DNA of 64,000 bases from Pararge aegeria (taxonomy: Eukaryota > Arthropoda > Insecta > Lepidoptera > Nymphalidae): the NCBI RefSeq assembly GCF_905163445.1, contig NC_053200.1, positions 13,454,001-13,518,000 of the forward strand, given 5' to 3'. Position 1 is the stretch's first letter. Each line of letters starts with the position of its first letter. A program made the translations under genes and the position numbers. Shown one piece after another: positions 1 through 11,029 of this stretch. The notes below the pieces were generated by a model that was not told where the DNA came from, did no database searches, and saw only the letters and a list, made by a program, of their open reading frames with translations.

Positions 1-358
1 GGTTTACAAGGCTATCCTATAATAGCGTAATACAAATCGGCTCACACATTTGTGTAGCGGTTCAGTTAAACTTCAGACCGATCCGGTAATATCGGTCTAA
101 CAAAGCAGGCCGCCCGTCAAACCGGCTGCACCATTATTATTGACAATAACAAATGATACGGATCTACATAACAAAACCATCCTGTCTTCGGTGTGATGGA
201 TAATGGACGCTATTGTAACGTATATTTAAAGTTAATGAATCGTCCGGCGTTCTTTGAGATTAATTTAATGATGCACCGTCAATTATTATACCGATTTGGG
301 TTTTACATCGTTTTTCTTCTCACTTTTTCCCTACAAATTTATCTTACTCTTAAATATA

Positions 359-362
<4 letters not shown>

Positions 363-398
<36 letters not shown>
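363..398. repeat. (AT)n microsatellite
   Basis: About 18 AT units, adjoining a LINE tail. Confidence 0.9.
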
Positions 399-399
<1 letters not shown>

Positions 400-402
<3 letters not shown>

Positions 403-485
403 TATATTTACATCTTTGTAACTACTTTTTTTTCTTTGGTGTACAATAAAAGTGTATTCATTCATTCATTCATTCATTAATTCAT
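400..485 (+). mobile_element. LINE 3' terminus (ACAATAAAAGTG type)
   Basis: CTTTGTAACTAC, TTTCTTTGGTGTACAATAAA and an (ATTC)n tail, as at 20.3 and 23.1 kb. Confidence 0.6.
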
Positions 486-554
486 ACTTTAACATACCAT
501 AAATACTTAAACATGAGTTTCAGTAGATAAATAAAGGAGGGAACGAGTAGATTC

Positions 555-742
555 AACTGCACCACCTCTTACTTTTCATATGCGTTTTAATTACAGCGAT
601 GAGAGCCGAGAGTTCTCCATAACGTTCTGAAAGGCGTGTGAAGTCTACCAATCCGCAATTGGCCTGTGATGGACTACGGCCTAAACCCTACTCATTCTGA
701 CAAGAGAACTGTGACCTTGAGTAGCCGGGCAATCCTTACTAA
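555..742 (+). mobile_element. SINE-B partial copy
   Basis: GAGAGTTCTCCATAACGTTC, GTGTGAAGTCTACCAATCCG, GATGGACTACGGCCTAAACC; head lost. Confidence 0.65.
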
Positions 743-759
743 TTTAAAAGTGTATTTTT

Positions 760-1545
760 GTTGTATATCCTTCCTTTACACCCGAATTTAGCAACCAATC
801 AACTTGATTTTTGGCATAGAATTTTGCATAGACTTCTTACATGCGCAAAAGAAATACCTACCCTAAGTTTTGATATAGCTCTTATAGTATAAGGACTTTT
901 CCATTTTATGCAATCTTCATGCTTTATAAACGGTATTGAGTAACACAGATTACTTCGTATCTTAGGAAAACAAACAGCTTTTGTATAAAACTGTATTAAA
1001 CGTGGTATTATAAAGGTGTAATATGTTTGTTTTATTGTTTATTTATCCTTCCTTCACGCCCTAATTAAGCAACAAATCAACTTAATTTTTGGCATAGAGT
1101 TAGCTGAAAGGACGGAGAGTAATACAGGTTACTTCTCATCCCAGGAAAACAAACGGTTTTTGTATAAAACCTTAATAAACGCGGTATTATAAAGGTGTAA
1201 GGGCGTTTATTTGTTTATCCTTCCTTCGCGCTCCGATTAAGAAACAAATCAACTTGATTTTTGGCATAGAGTTAGTTGAAAGGACGGAGAGTAATACAGG
1301 TTACTTCTCATCCCAGGAAAACAAACGGTTTTTATATAAAATCGTAACCGAAACCGTAATAAATACGGTATTATAAAGGTGTAAGTGTGTTTGTTTTTTT
1401 TGTTTATTTATCTTTCCTTCGCGCCCAATTAAGCAACAAATGAACTTGATTTTGGGCATAGAGTTAGTTGAAAGGACGGATAGTAACACAGATTACATCT
1501 TATCTCAGGAAAACGAACTGTTTTCAAGGAATTTGTAAAAAACTC
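760..1545 (+). repeat. Four-unit tandem array of a Helitron-like segment
   Basis: Units of about 170-195 bp start near 765, 1047, 1217 and 1411. Each has TTAAGCAACAAATCAACTTG, GGCATAGAGTTAG, GAAAGGACGGAGAGTAA, CAGGAAAACAAACGG and ends GGTATTATAAAGGTGTAA. The first is expanded by a MITE. Confidence 0.8.
828..932. mobile_element. hAT-type MITE fragment inside tandem array
   Basis: ACTTCTTACATGCGCAAAAG, CCTACCCTAAG, TTTTCCATTTTATGCAATCTTC match the interior at 63.8 kb; both terminal repeats are lost. Confidence 0.65.
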
Positions 1546-1957
1546 AGCAGCAGCTAGTAAGTTGATAATGAAGTGAATTCAAGCATTATTAAATACATGT
1601 CTGCGACATAGTAAACCTTGCAAGTTATAAACTTAGAATTCTAAGAAATGAATATAAAATTATCATTCACATCAAAGTGTCTTGAGCAACTTAATTCAGT
1701 CTTCCTGTCGCATGATTGGAGCTAATTGCGGACACCTCTCACCTCTACCCCTGCCAGCAATTATAGCTTGACCTTAGGGGTGAGACTGTGTTATCCAATT
1801 ATGTCCTGCCTAACCATTGTGTGTTAAAGCTATTTATTTTTAGACGTAGATAAGTTACTGTTCTTTGTATCAGCGTTTTCTTGAGTTTTCTTAATATCAG
1901 GGACACGGAGAAGAATAAGAAGATGGAGTTACTTTAAGAACTACTTTAGAATATATT

Positions 1958-2045
1958 AGTAGCTGTTGCCCACGCCATAGTCCGCGTGTTTTTTTTTTTT
2001 TTTTTTTTTATCTTGAGGCAGCAGTTTGTTCTCGCGGAAGTATCT
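1958..2045 (-). mobile_element. Helitron-like 3' end fragment
   Basis: TTAGTAGCTGTTGCCCACGC, CATAGTCCGCG, then a T run. Confidence 0.5.
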
Positions 2046-2828
2046 AATTCTTAGAGATACAAGCTATCTTTATGCGTTTTTTTCCAAAATCGGTTTAGCT
2101 TCGAAGCATAAGTAACAAAGACATTTTTTTTAATTCCCCCAGAATCCACTGCTGCTTTTGTCTTGTTTTCATTGTACTGTACAAAATAAATTGTTAATGT
2201 CCAATAAAATCGGCTGTTTATAAATCTAGAATTTAGAGTGTTTAAAGTCGTATCCCTTAGGGAATTATTTTCATAATCCTATCTAAGAAATCGCCTTAGT
2301 TATAATCAGTGATCAGAAAAGGTAGAGCTTAGAGTATCTTAGTTTTTTTTGAAACATAGTGTACGTACCTATATTTAAAAATTCCCATACATACATAAAA
2401 TATTGTTTTTTTTCGTTCGATATTAATAAACATGAAGTGTTTCATATTCAACTTTATACGGAACCCTCCGTTTGCAAGTCCAACTCACGTTTAGCCAGTT
2501 TTTATACATTTATAGATTACTTTTTAAAAACAACGTTTGCTACCGAGATGTCAACATCCATATTAAACATTGGTAGTTTCGAAAAGTGTGAAATTTAAAG
2601 AAAACGCTTATTCGCTTGAACGCTTAACTCTGCGTCACAAATAAATGTTTTGCAACGTTTTCTTTGTAAAAGCAATTCCGACGCTGCGGCCGCGTTATTT
2701 ATAAATGATTTGCTTATTGTTCGCTGGCCATAAAACAAGCATAAAATAACATTGGTTCCACTGGTCACTAGGAAGAAACTTCGTGACCAAGTTTCTTTGT
2801 CAACAGCTTGATATCAACAATAGTCCTT

Positions 2829-3025
2829 TCTAGTAATATTACAAATTTGAAAGTGTGTGTGTGTGTTTGTTTTTTCTTAACGCCCTAGCTAAGCAACAAA
2901 TCAACAGGACTTAGTCGAAAGGACGTAGAGTAACATTGACTTTTAAGGCAAGCAAAACAAACGATTCCCACGGGATTAGTAAAAAACCGTAATAAATTCG
3001 GAATAGGTACGTGGGCAAAAGCTAG
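2829..3025 (+). mobile_element. Helitron-like element, short
   Basis: TCTAGTAATATTACAAATTTG start, GCAACAAATCAAC and AAAACAAACGATTCCCACGG inside, ending GGGCAAAAGCTAG|T. Same body as the tandem array. Confidence 0.65.
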
Positions 3026-3317
3026 TCGCTTGTTAAACGAAGTGACAAAGTTCATACCGCACACACATACACGAGTAAAAGCGATCTCAAGTCATAACAA
3101 TCACCTAGTTTTTTTTTTCATTTAATAAAAACACCATTTTATAATTACAGCGATATTTTTCTGGTTGGTAAGTTGGTTGTTTGTCACAACGGTAAACCAG
3201 GTAAAAAATACAGGATAAAATGTTACACGTAGACATGTTACTCGTATTTTATTTATAACAATCAATTTATATATTTTTATTATTCCACTACAAGTTAGAC
3301 CTTGACTGTAAATTGTC

Positions 3318-3433
3318 GCCTTGTTACAAATGATGATGCAGCCTAAAATGGTAGCGGGCTAACCTGCTACCTGTACGGTAGTATGGCAGTTATATTAATA
3401 ATCCGTACCCCTAATTGGTTTCTACGCGGCATC
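3318..3433 (+). repeat. Repeat family F copy
   Basis: ATGATGATGCAGCCTAAAATGG, GCGGGCTAACCTGCTACC, GGTTTCTACGCGGCATCG; truncated where SINE-A starts. Confidence 0.65.
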
Positions 3434-3672
3434 GACGGCCGACTGGCGCAGTGGGCAGTGATCCTGCTTTTTGAGTCCGAGTCTGTGGGTTCGATTCCCA
3501 CAAATGGAGGTGGAATGTTTTTCAATGCTGCGTTTTCATATATGTATATAAAAATTATTTATGTGCATTATTCATAAATATTCATCTAAGTATCTATAAC
3601 ACAAGCTACGCTTACTTTGCTAGATGCTAGATGGCGGTGTGTGTATTATTCGAAATATTTATTTATATATCC
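3434..3672 (+). mobile_element. SINE-A (tRNA-derived), full-length
   Basis: Head GGCCGACTGGCGCAGTGGGC (A-box), GTGGGTTCGATTCCCAC (B-box), body ending CAAGCTACGCTTACTTTG, CTAGATGGCGGTGTGTGTAT and a TATTTATTTATAT tail. Abuts the family F repeat, perhaps inserted at its edge. Confidence 0.85.
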
Positions 3673-4424
3673 TACCACCTATCCTACCCTATATTGCTAT
3701 GTGGCATTATTAGACTGGTAAATAGCCACGGCCGAAGTCTCTCACCACCAACCATAAATACATCACCCGCTAGGCTAAGTACAACCTAATTCACAACCAG
3801 CTGTGTGTTTATTTATAACCTACATTGTAGATTCTACATTATTGCGCCAAACGTATACATTAAACATTTATTTGTCTTTCCCACGACTAATTGAGTTATA
3901 ATTTATCGAGTCACCTTCCTGCTTCTTATCCGGTACGTGTATTGACTTGTGTAAACAAGTTTTTTTTTTTAAACTCGTTAATTGACAGCTGACACAATAT
4001 GTTAATGCGGCGTTTAACACAGTTAAATATGCAAAAACGGTATCGTAGTTTTTGTATAATAATCTTCAGTAGTGTTTTGTTGATGCAGCTTTTATCTGCG
4101 GAAATAGTTAATGGAATCAATTTTGAAATTATGCTCGGTATGTTTGTAATGAATATTTCGGCATGTTTGTTCAATTGGGCTTATTGGCTGCGCCCGCCGG
4201 CTTTATCAGAGTTAACCTACTAAAAACGTATGACAAAAATATCAGGTGCTGTACAAATTAAAGAGACCCGAATTTAAAGATACTTGGGGTGCTGTTTTTT
4301 TTTTGTAATTTTGGCAAACAGCGCTTAGAAACTTCTTTATGCAACCAATTATAATTCGAGATTTCCAATCATAATTCGCGTGGTAACCATAATCGTAATG
4401 TTTTTCGAAGCTAACTTGATAGAT

Positions 4425-4590
4425 AGATAAATAAAGTTTTTATTGCACAAATATTGATTAATTGGGTATTTAACATTCATTAAATTAATTGAGAAAACAA
4501 GAAATAAAAAATGCGCAAAGGCGGTCTTATCGCTTTGAGCGATCTCCACCAGACAACACTTTAAGGAAGAATCAAGAGAGAAAACCTAAC
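4425..4590 (-). mobile_element. LINE 3' end
   Basis: AATAAAGTTTTTATTGCACAA and GGCGGTCTTATCGC...GCGATCTCC, the reverse complement of the GGAGATCGC...GCGATAAGACCGCC hairpin tail seen at 21.2 kb. Confidence 0.68.
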
Positions 4591-5564
4591 CTCCATAATG
4601 CTAGAGGCATCAGAGAAATGGGAATCTATAATAAAATACATGGAAGATATAATAAAAGTAAAGAAGAGAAGCATGCTTTTAAGCATGTATGAAGTGCCAC
4701 TGGTATTCAGGCACATTAAAACTGTTTTGTAGAAAAGTTATTTGTGTTATAAATAAGGTCACGCCTTGGTCAGCACTTATGCAATTTTTTCAACTAAATA
4801 CAGAGATTTTAATTATTGTTGCCAATATCGTTTTAAACTGTTATCCAAATTTAGTTATCCACTTGTGTCTATGCATGTAGATTTCCAAGCCGATTCATCG
4901 CATTACTGTTTTGTATTGGAAACATAATTTGCATAGATTTAAATATTTCTAGCGGGCATCCAAAACAATACTACAGCGGAACGATTTCAACTCTTCAAAA
5001 TCTTGTTCGCCTTCGAGCGTTGAATGTACGCATTCAAACCACAGCTAATTGAAAATGCTCCTTATTACTTACAACACAGAGTCCTCATTCAGTGACCAAT
5101 TAAGTTTGCTAACCGGCTCTAAAATGCGGTGGTGCTTACTTACAACGTGTCTTTGTGAATCGAACCAATTTTCGGAGAGCTGCCACCTCCCGCTGATTGT
5201 ATAATGCCGTGGATATTTGAGGGAATATCGAGGGCTTTGACGAGGGTCGTTTTAAGCTGGTTCTTCTGTATGAGGCCAGCGACAGAAGCGCTCTTATGTA
5301 GGCACTATGAAACTCTGTTATTGGACAGAGAATCATTCAGCTAGTGCATGCTCTTCGGTTGCTCAGTGTGACTCTTTGTTGCCATGAATCGGGTCTGTAT
5401 TGACAGATGGTAGTTTTTCACGGATGTTGCCTGAATGGATGCTTATTTAATGTTGCAGACGTTGTATCTTTTAACTAGGTATAGGAATTCTCAGAAACAT
5501 AAAAACTAGTTTTCGCGCAACTCACCGATACCTTTAATTTGATACATATATTGATCCGTCGAAG

Positions 5565-5850
5565 CAGTGGCTCGACTTGACTTTGGTGGAGGCGAGTTCG
5601 AATCCCAGCACGCACCTCTAACTTTTCGAAGTTATGTGCGTTTCAAGTAATTGAAATATCACTTGATTCAACGGTTAAGGAAAACACTGTTGGTTTCTAA
5701 ATATGCTCTCAAAGGTGTGTGGAGTCCAACAATCCGCACTGAGCCAGCGTGGTGGACTACGGCCTTAACCCCTTCTCATTGCGGGAGGAGACCTGTTCTC
5801 TGTAGTGGGCCGGTAATGTGTTGATATGATGGTTGGATGGATGATGATCA
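5565..5850 (+). mobile_element. SINE-B copy
   Basis: B-box GCGAGTTCGAATCCCAGCAC, GTGGTGGACTACGGCCTTAA, GTAGTGGGCCGGTAATGTG and the GATATGATGG... tail. The tRNA-like head is present but degraded. Confidence 0.8.
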
Positions 5851-5891
5851 AACCAGTAGGCCAATATTAAATAAAAAAACATATAAAATGA

Positions 5892-6185
5892 CTAGCTGTT
5901 GCCCGCCACTTCGTCTGCGTTTGATTTTGTTTTTAAAGTATTCAGTATCGCTAAGCCTTAAATGAGTATAGTAGTATATATATATATAACATGTGACTGT
6001 CAATTATTTATAGACAAATAATTTGCAATAAAATAAAATTGCGACTATAATTAAAGATCTAAGCTATCCTATCTCTTAAGTTGGAGCAGACTGCTCACGG
6101 TGTGCCAATTTAATTTAAAATCGGTTAAGTAGTTTAGGAGTCCATCGCGGACAAACATCGTGATAGGAGATTTATATATATTAAG
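5892..6185 (-). mobile_element. Helitron-like element
   Basis: Plus strand begins ACTAGCTGTTGCCCGCCACT and TCGTCTGCG, the reverse complement of a CGCAGACGA...GGGCAACAGCTAGT 3' end; ends in TATATATATTAAGATA. Confidence 0.65.
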
Positions 6186-6579
6186 ATATACATTATGAAA
6201 TAGACCAACAGCGTTACTATACAACTATATAACACACTGGCCCAGTGTGGATTGGTGGGCTCTTGCTTGATACCAACAATAAAATAAATGATTAAAATTT
6301 CCATGAAATGTGACCGAAACGAATACCAAAAAAACATTAGAAAAACTAAACACGATCCTTAATAGATTTATAATGGCCGATGGCACGGTTACCTCTAATG
6401 GTCACAAGACATATTAGGTCGGGGTTCGAATTGTTTTAGACTGTCATCGTTTTTAAATGAGATAAGGACATACACTGAGATCTGCGAATAGACTTTGTAA
6501 ACACATGAAAGATGCCGAAGACCATGTCTTAGTAGTCTCAGTGCATCTCAAGATTACAGGAAGTACACCTAAGATAAGT

Positions 6580-6648
6580 TATGAAGACAAAACACGCTTA
6601 CTTTGACTAGATGGCGATGTGTGTATTGTCGTATTTATTTAGTAGGGA
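6580..6648 (+). mobile_element. SINE-A 3' fragment
   Basis: ACGCTTACTTTGACTAGATGG and CGATGTGTGTATTGTCGTAT with TTTATTTAG. Confidence 0.65.
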
Positions 6649-6734
6649 AGTAAAAGAAACCCGGTCAGAGCTAGTGTTGAATATCTATATTGATTATTCT
6701 CGAGCACGGTTGATATCATTCCATTATCGTTTCA

Positions 6735-6796
6735 CTACAGGTCTCCTCCCTCAGTGTGGGTTAAGGCCGTAGTCCACCACGCTGGCCAATATAAAC
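6735..6796 (-). mobile_element. SINE-B fragment
   Basis: AGGTCTCCTCCCTCAGTGTG and AAGGCCGTAGTCCACCACGC. Confidence 0.6.
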
Positions 6797-6990
6797 TTTG
6801 AAACGCCAAGTCTGTCTTTGTCACCGGTTCGGAAGGCAGATTCTACCGAGAAGAAGCCGGCGAGAAACTCAGCAGTTGCTCTTTTAAAATTATCAACAAT
6901 TTACATTTGACATTTTACATTTTAAAATTCATTTTTCTATCTTGTGAGAGATGAAAGCGGAGCCGGATGCTAAGGATAAGGAGGTTACCA
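6795..6990 (-). mobile_element. LINE 3' UTR fragment (same family as 33.3 kb)
   Basis: Shares CACCGGTTCGGAAGGCAGATT, CCGAGAAGAAGCCGG and CTATCTTGTGAGAGATGA with 33410-33530, in the same orientation. Confidence 0.7.
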
Positions 6991-6999
6991 CCGTGGTCA

Positions 7000-7720
7000 A
7001 AATCAGCAAAGGAAACTGTTTATCAGTTCATTGCGATGGCATATTTTGCTCGTTCAATCATCTAGAAAAGTGCCCCTGGAATTCAGTCGTTCGGAAATAA
7101 TAGAGCAGCGAACTAAACAATATCACCTTGAACTTTCTTGAACTGTATTATTCGGCTACATGAATCACCATTGGACGACTTGACAAGTCTCAATTATGAC
7201 ATACAACGTCCAATTTCGATGATTTCCGATAATAGGTGTGTCGATTACAATTACTTTAAAGGTCAAATGAGAGCAAGCCTCCATTATATCCACGTGTAAC
7301 TTGCTTAGAACAAAGCATTACTGAGTAAAGCCTTAAAATGTCATAAGAAAGGTTAAATAACATTGGCCTGGGTAAGCCCATGTTAGTAAATGTTGTTTGC
7401 AATGCATTGTAATTGTGTTACAATAGTCAACATTGCCAGAACATAACGTATTGAAAGAAAGAAATATAAAAGACTTAAAAACATCAGCGCTCTTGCCACA
7501 GATTAGCTAATTATATTATTTATAGTTGTATTTATAGACTTAATTGTAAAATTCCCCTATGCCTTAGTATATCCTTGCGCCAGAGCTAGAGATTGCTTAT
7601 TTTGGTATTACTCTTTAAACATATAAAACATATAAAAGCGGATCGCTAGATTTTGCTTTTTGAAAATAATCACTAATATTTTTAGAATATAAGTAAAAAT
7701 ACTTTTTTCATAATACATGA
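7000..7720. other. No gene seen
   Basis: AT-rich, short frames only, no repeat family that I could match. Confidence 0.5.
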
Positions 7721-7721
7721 A

Positions 7722-7955
7722 TTATATGTCAATAGCGGTCCCTCGCTACTTCTTCCGCATATGGGTCTATCTTAAAAACAAACCACATGCTTACTCTGCA
7801 AATCTGACTACCACGATACCTATGGCACTCAAAAATAATGTGGCTTTATATTGGTAAAAGAACTTTCAAAATCGGTTCAGTAGTTCCAGATATAACTCCC
7901 GACAGTGTCACAAACTCACAAACTTATTCTCTTTATAATATTAGTATAGAAATAT
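7722..7955 (-). mobile_element. Degraded Helitron-like element
   Basis: GGTCCCTCGCTACTTCTTCC, CAAAATCGGTTCAGTAGTTC and CTCTTTATAATATTAGTATAG in the order expected for a reversed copy. Confidence 0.55.
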
Positions 7956-7959
7956 AGAT

Positions 7960-10540
7960 TATATAAACCTAATATTTCAGCGATTCTTTTTTACTGTCAT
8001 CATGCTTGTGGCTCAGTATATAGTTGTACAATAAAGGCACATCATTTGACCTTCACGAATTTAACATCCCCACAATTAAACAATAACAACCTGACCATAA
8101 AGAATAAAAGCACAACACATAAAACCAAAAGTATAAACTAAGTTATTTTAAAAATTAAAAATCAAACTAGTATGACAAAATGGTCGTTGCCATACTTTTT
8201 TTAATGGAAAAGATATTATCTTGTAGTTGGATCTATTTAATTCTAAATAAATTAATGTTCATGAAATGTTCTTAAGACGAAATTACGAACCAGAAAATAT
8301 ATATAATAATATTCATTGGTGATTAATGATAAAGTTTAATAATGCGGAAGATTCTCGATGAATCTTAGATAATATCAGAACAAAATGAATGGGGAAAATT
8401 TCAAAGAAACTTTTGCCACTCATATCCAAAACTTTAAATAATGCAATACCCGACTTTGTTGGACATATGGGAATTAAAAAAGTATGCCAGACTTGTTTCA
8501 AATCCAGGGTGTTTAATTCCCTTAGTATCCTTATTATACATTTGATAGTTATGAATTATATTTATGATGGCTGATTGTGTTGGCTGATGAGAAGGAATCC
8601 GTCACAAAAAATCTGATGAACCTCGGAAGATTCCTAATTTTGTATACATCAGAAATTTTCAGAATCGTGCATAGTCTTATGAAACTCTCTCCTCAGAAAA
8701 TACACGCTAACAGACAGCAATTCGGTTCAACATTATGTAGAAACACGCACTCTTGTACCCATATATTTTGCAATAGACCCTGCAAAAGTTATTAGTTCAG
8801 TTATTTTCTTGAGTGTACATCACTGGTAGTAAATAAACTCAAGGTGATCAGCAGTGCGGTTCATACAGCAAGCATCATATCATCATCTGACAGGGTAATT
8901 CTTATACATACTTTATCTCCGACTTTTTACCGGAACTCAAATAAAAATAACCATTCAAAATCCCCACGGATGAAATACGTTTTAATCTCATAAGACCATA
9001 ATATCTTTCCCAATTCAAATAACTACGTGTCCTATACTCTGATCAGTAGATACTCGTATACGGAGAAATTTTATTTTAAAATAGATCTGAATACAAAACA
9101 GGCGAACTGTTTTAGTTCCCAGGAAAACTTGTTACTGAAAGGATATCAAGAGATCATCACGGACATGTATGAATCATGGCATTGAGCTATAAAACGTTCA
9201 GTTGAGGTTGAACCTTCCAAGAACCGCAACCAACACGTGACACTGAGAATTATGATTTCGACACAATAACCTTTTCAAAGTCCCTACTTCCAAGTATTGT
9301 GGTTCTGAAATAGGCTTGGTTCGAGGTGTGATAACGCAATCGGGGTTACAATTATTTAATCGTTGACATGTTTAAGTACGATTAAACGTGTTTATTTTAG
9401 TCTACTAGCAAGCATCACGTACCTTGACTGATTCCGATTCTAATTTAGTGTACACAGAACCTCAACTCGCAACTTGAAATCAATCAAAGGTTACCGTATG
9501 CCAACAAGACGCAATTACGATTTATAGATTGATTTTTAATGTAGTGTCTTCTAAAGAATATTATTATAGATATTTCACTATGGCACTATTTAAACTTATT
9601 AGCTTTGTTTAGAAACGAATCACAACCAACTGATGCTTAAGTAGCGCTATGGATTTGAAGAGGGTCATCTTCTTTAAGTCCACAGCATCACATGCAATAT
9701 ATATCATGCAACTTACAAGTTTGTGTCACAATTTTGATAAATATCGCAAATCCGTTCAAAAAAATCATTGTTTATCGCATGTTGCTTATGTTATATCATC
9801 CAAATTTTGACATATTTTCAATGGAAGCCTTTCGCATCTTAATGGTTTTGTCTAAGTGAAATTTTGATTAAATCGAGAGAATTAAAATTTTTTATTACTG
9901 TTGTATTTTCGAGGATTAGAAAAGTGCATATAGCATATTGTATATGACAGATGCTAAACATTACATTTTGGCTCTCGGAATCCCAGAAAAAATATATGAA
10001 GTATTTGAATTATACTGTAAATGAGTGTCAGAACAACTATTTGACAGTAAAAAATTGTGGATTTTACTGTTCTTTTTTATATTTTTTTATATGGGTCTTT
10101 TGTCTTTATTACGTCTTTTATTATTATTATATGTCATTATACCAAGGCGTAGTTATGCTTAATTAGCTTCCACAATTGCATTAATAACACTAATGCAGTT
10201 ATATATATATTCATAGACTAATTTAGTATCAGAATGCTAACGTTGTAAGGCTTTGCCAGCCCGGTCTTATTTGATTAACAATATTCACGCCTTACATTAT
10301 ACATAATATGTAGCTATAGACTACTGGACTGGTTGTTATTTACCTAACTTATTGTTTTTCAGCATAAGTGGATATTTGAACACATAATTTAAATACAATT
10401 TGACATTAAAATTACGTTTGTTGATATTGTTGTAAAGTAGGACATTTTAGTAGTTAATGCTAACAGCGTGCTAAATTACTTATTGTAATATTGTATGAAG
10501 CAGAATATCGTTTTACAGAATACGAGTACACAATTTGAAT
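7960..10540. other. No gene seen
   Basis: AT-rich, apparently single-copy DNA. Frames up to 72 codons lack exon signals or recognisable motifs. Confidence 0.5.
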
Positions 10541-11025
10541 ACAGTCAAACCTGGGTTAGTGAGAACTGGATAAGTGAGAAAACTCTATAAGTGAGAGAAA
10601 TAGCCAAGACCCGTCATTTTAAGCTCCCAAAACCTCTATTAGCGAGAAACAGAAACCTTTGTAAGAGAGAGTCGTTTTTCTCTCATGGACCTCCTTAAGT
10701 GAGACTGCTACTTATCTTTACCTCTATAAGCGACAGTCGAGCAAGTAATATTCGACAAAATTTATGAGTTAGAGAAAAACATTCAAAATACAAAAACAGA
10801 AACCCAAACGAAATTGACGAATTTTTTTAAATGTAAATAAGTTCTAAATAAAATAAAATTACATAGTGCATGAATATATGTCTTGTTATTGCTGCGTACC
10901 TCTATAAGAGAGAAACGCTACCCATGTACCTACATTAGCGAGAAACTCGGGTTAGTGAGAAACCTCTATAAGCGAAAATGAGATTGTGCTCCCGCTTGAT
11001 CTCTCGCTTATCCAGGTTTGACTGT
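10541..11025. mobile_element. Non-autonomous DNA element with internal GAGAAACCTCTATAAG repeats
   Basis: Ends ACAGTCAAACCTGG and CCAGGTTTGACTGT are inverted. The sub-terminal regions repeat CTCTATAAGYGAGARA-type words at both ends. Pogo/Tigger-like in style; target duplication unclear. Confidence 0.72.
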
Positions 11026-11029
11026 TTAT

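Noticed and set aside
193..480. 95-codon frame
   Set aside because: Crosses an (AT)n run and an (ATTC)n LINE tail; low-complexity translation.
760..1545. CRISPR-like array
   Set aside because: Repeats are 170-195 bp long, imperfect, lack unique spacers, and the genome is eukaryotic.
3434..3510. tRNA gene (A- and B-boxes)
   Set aside because: The boxes belong to a SINE head; no closed cloverleaf, and the body continues into a dispersed repeat. The same holds for 5.6, 38.3, 41.5 and 53.8 kb.
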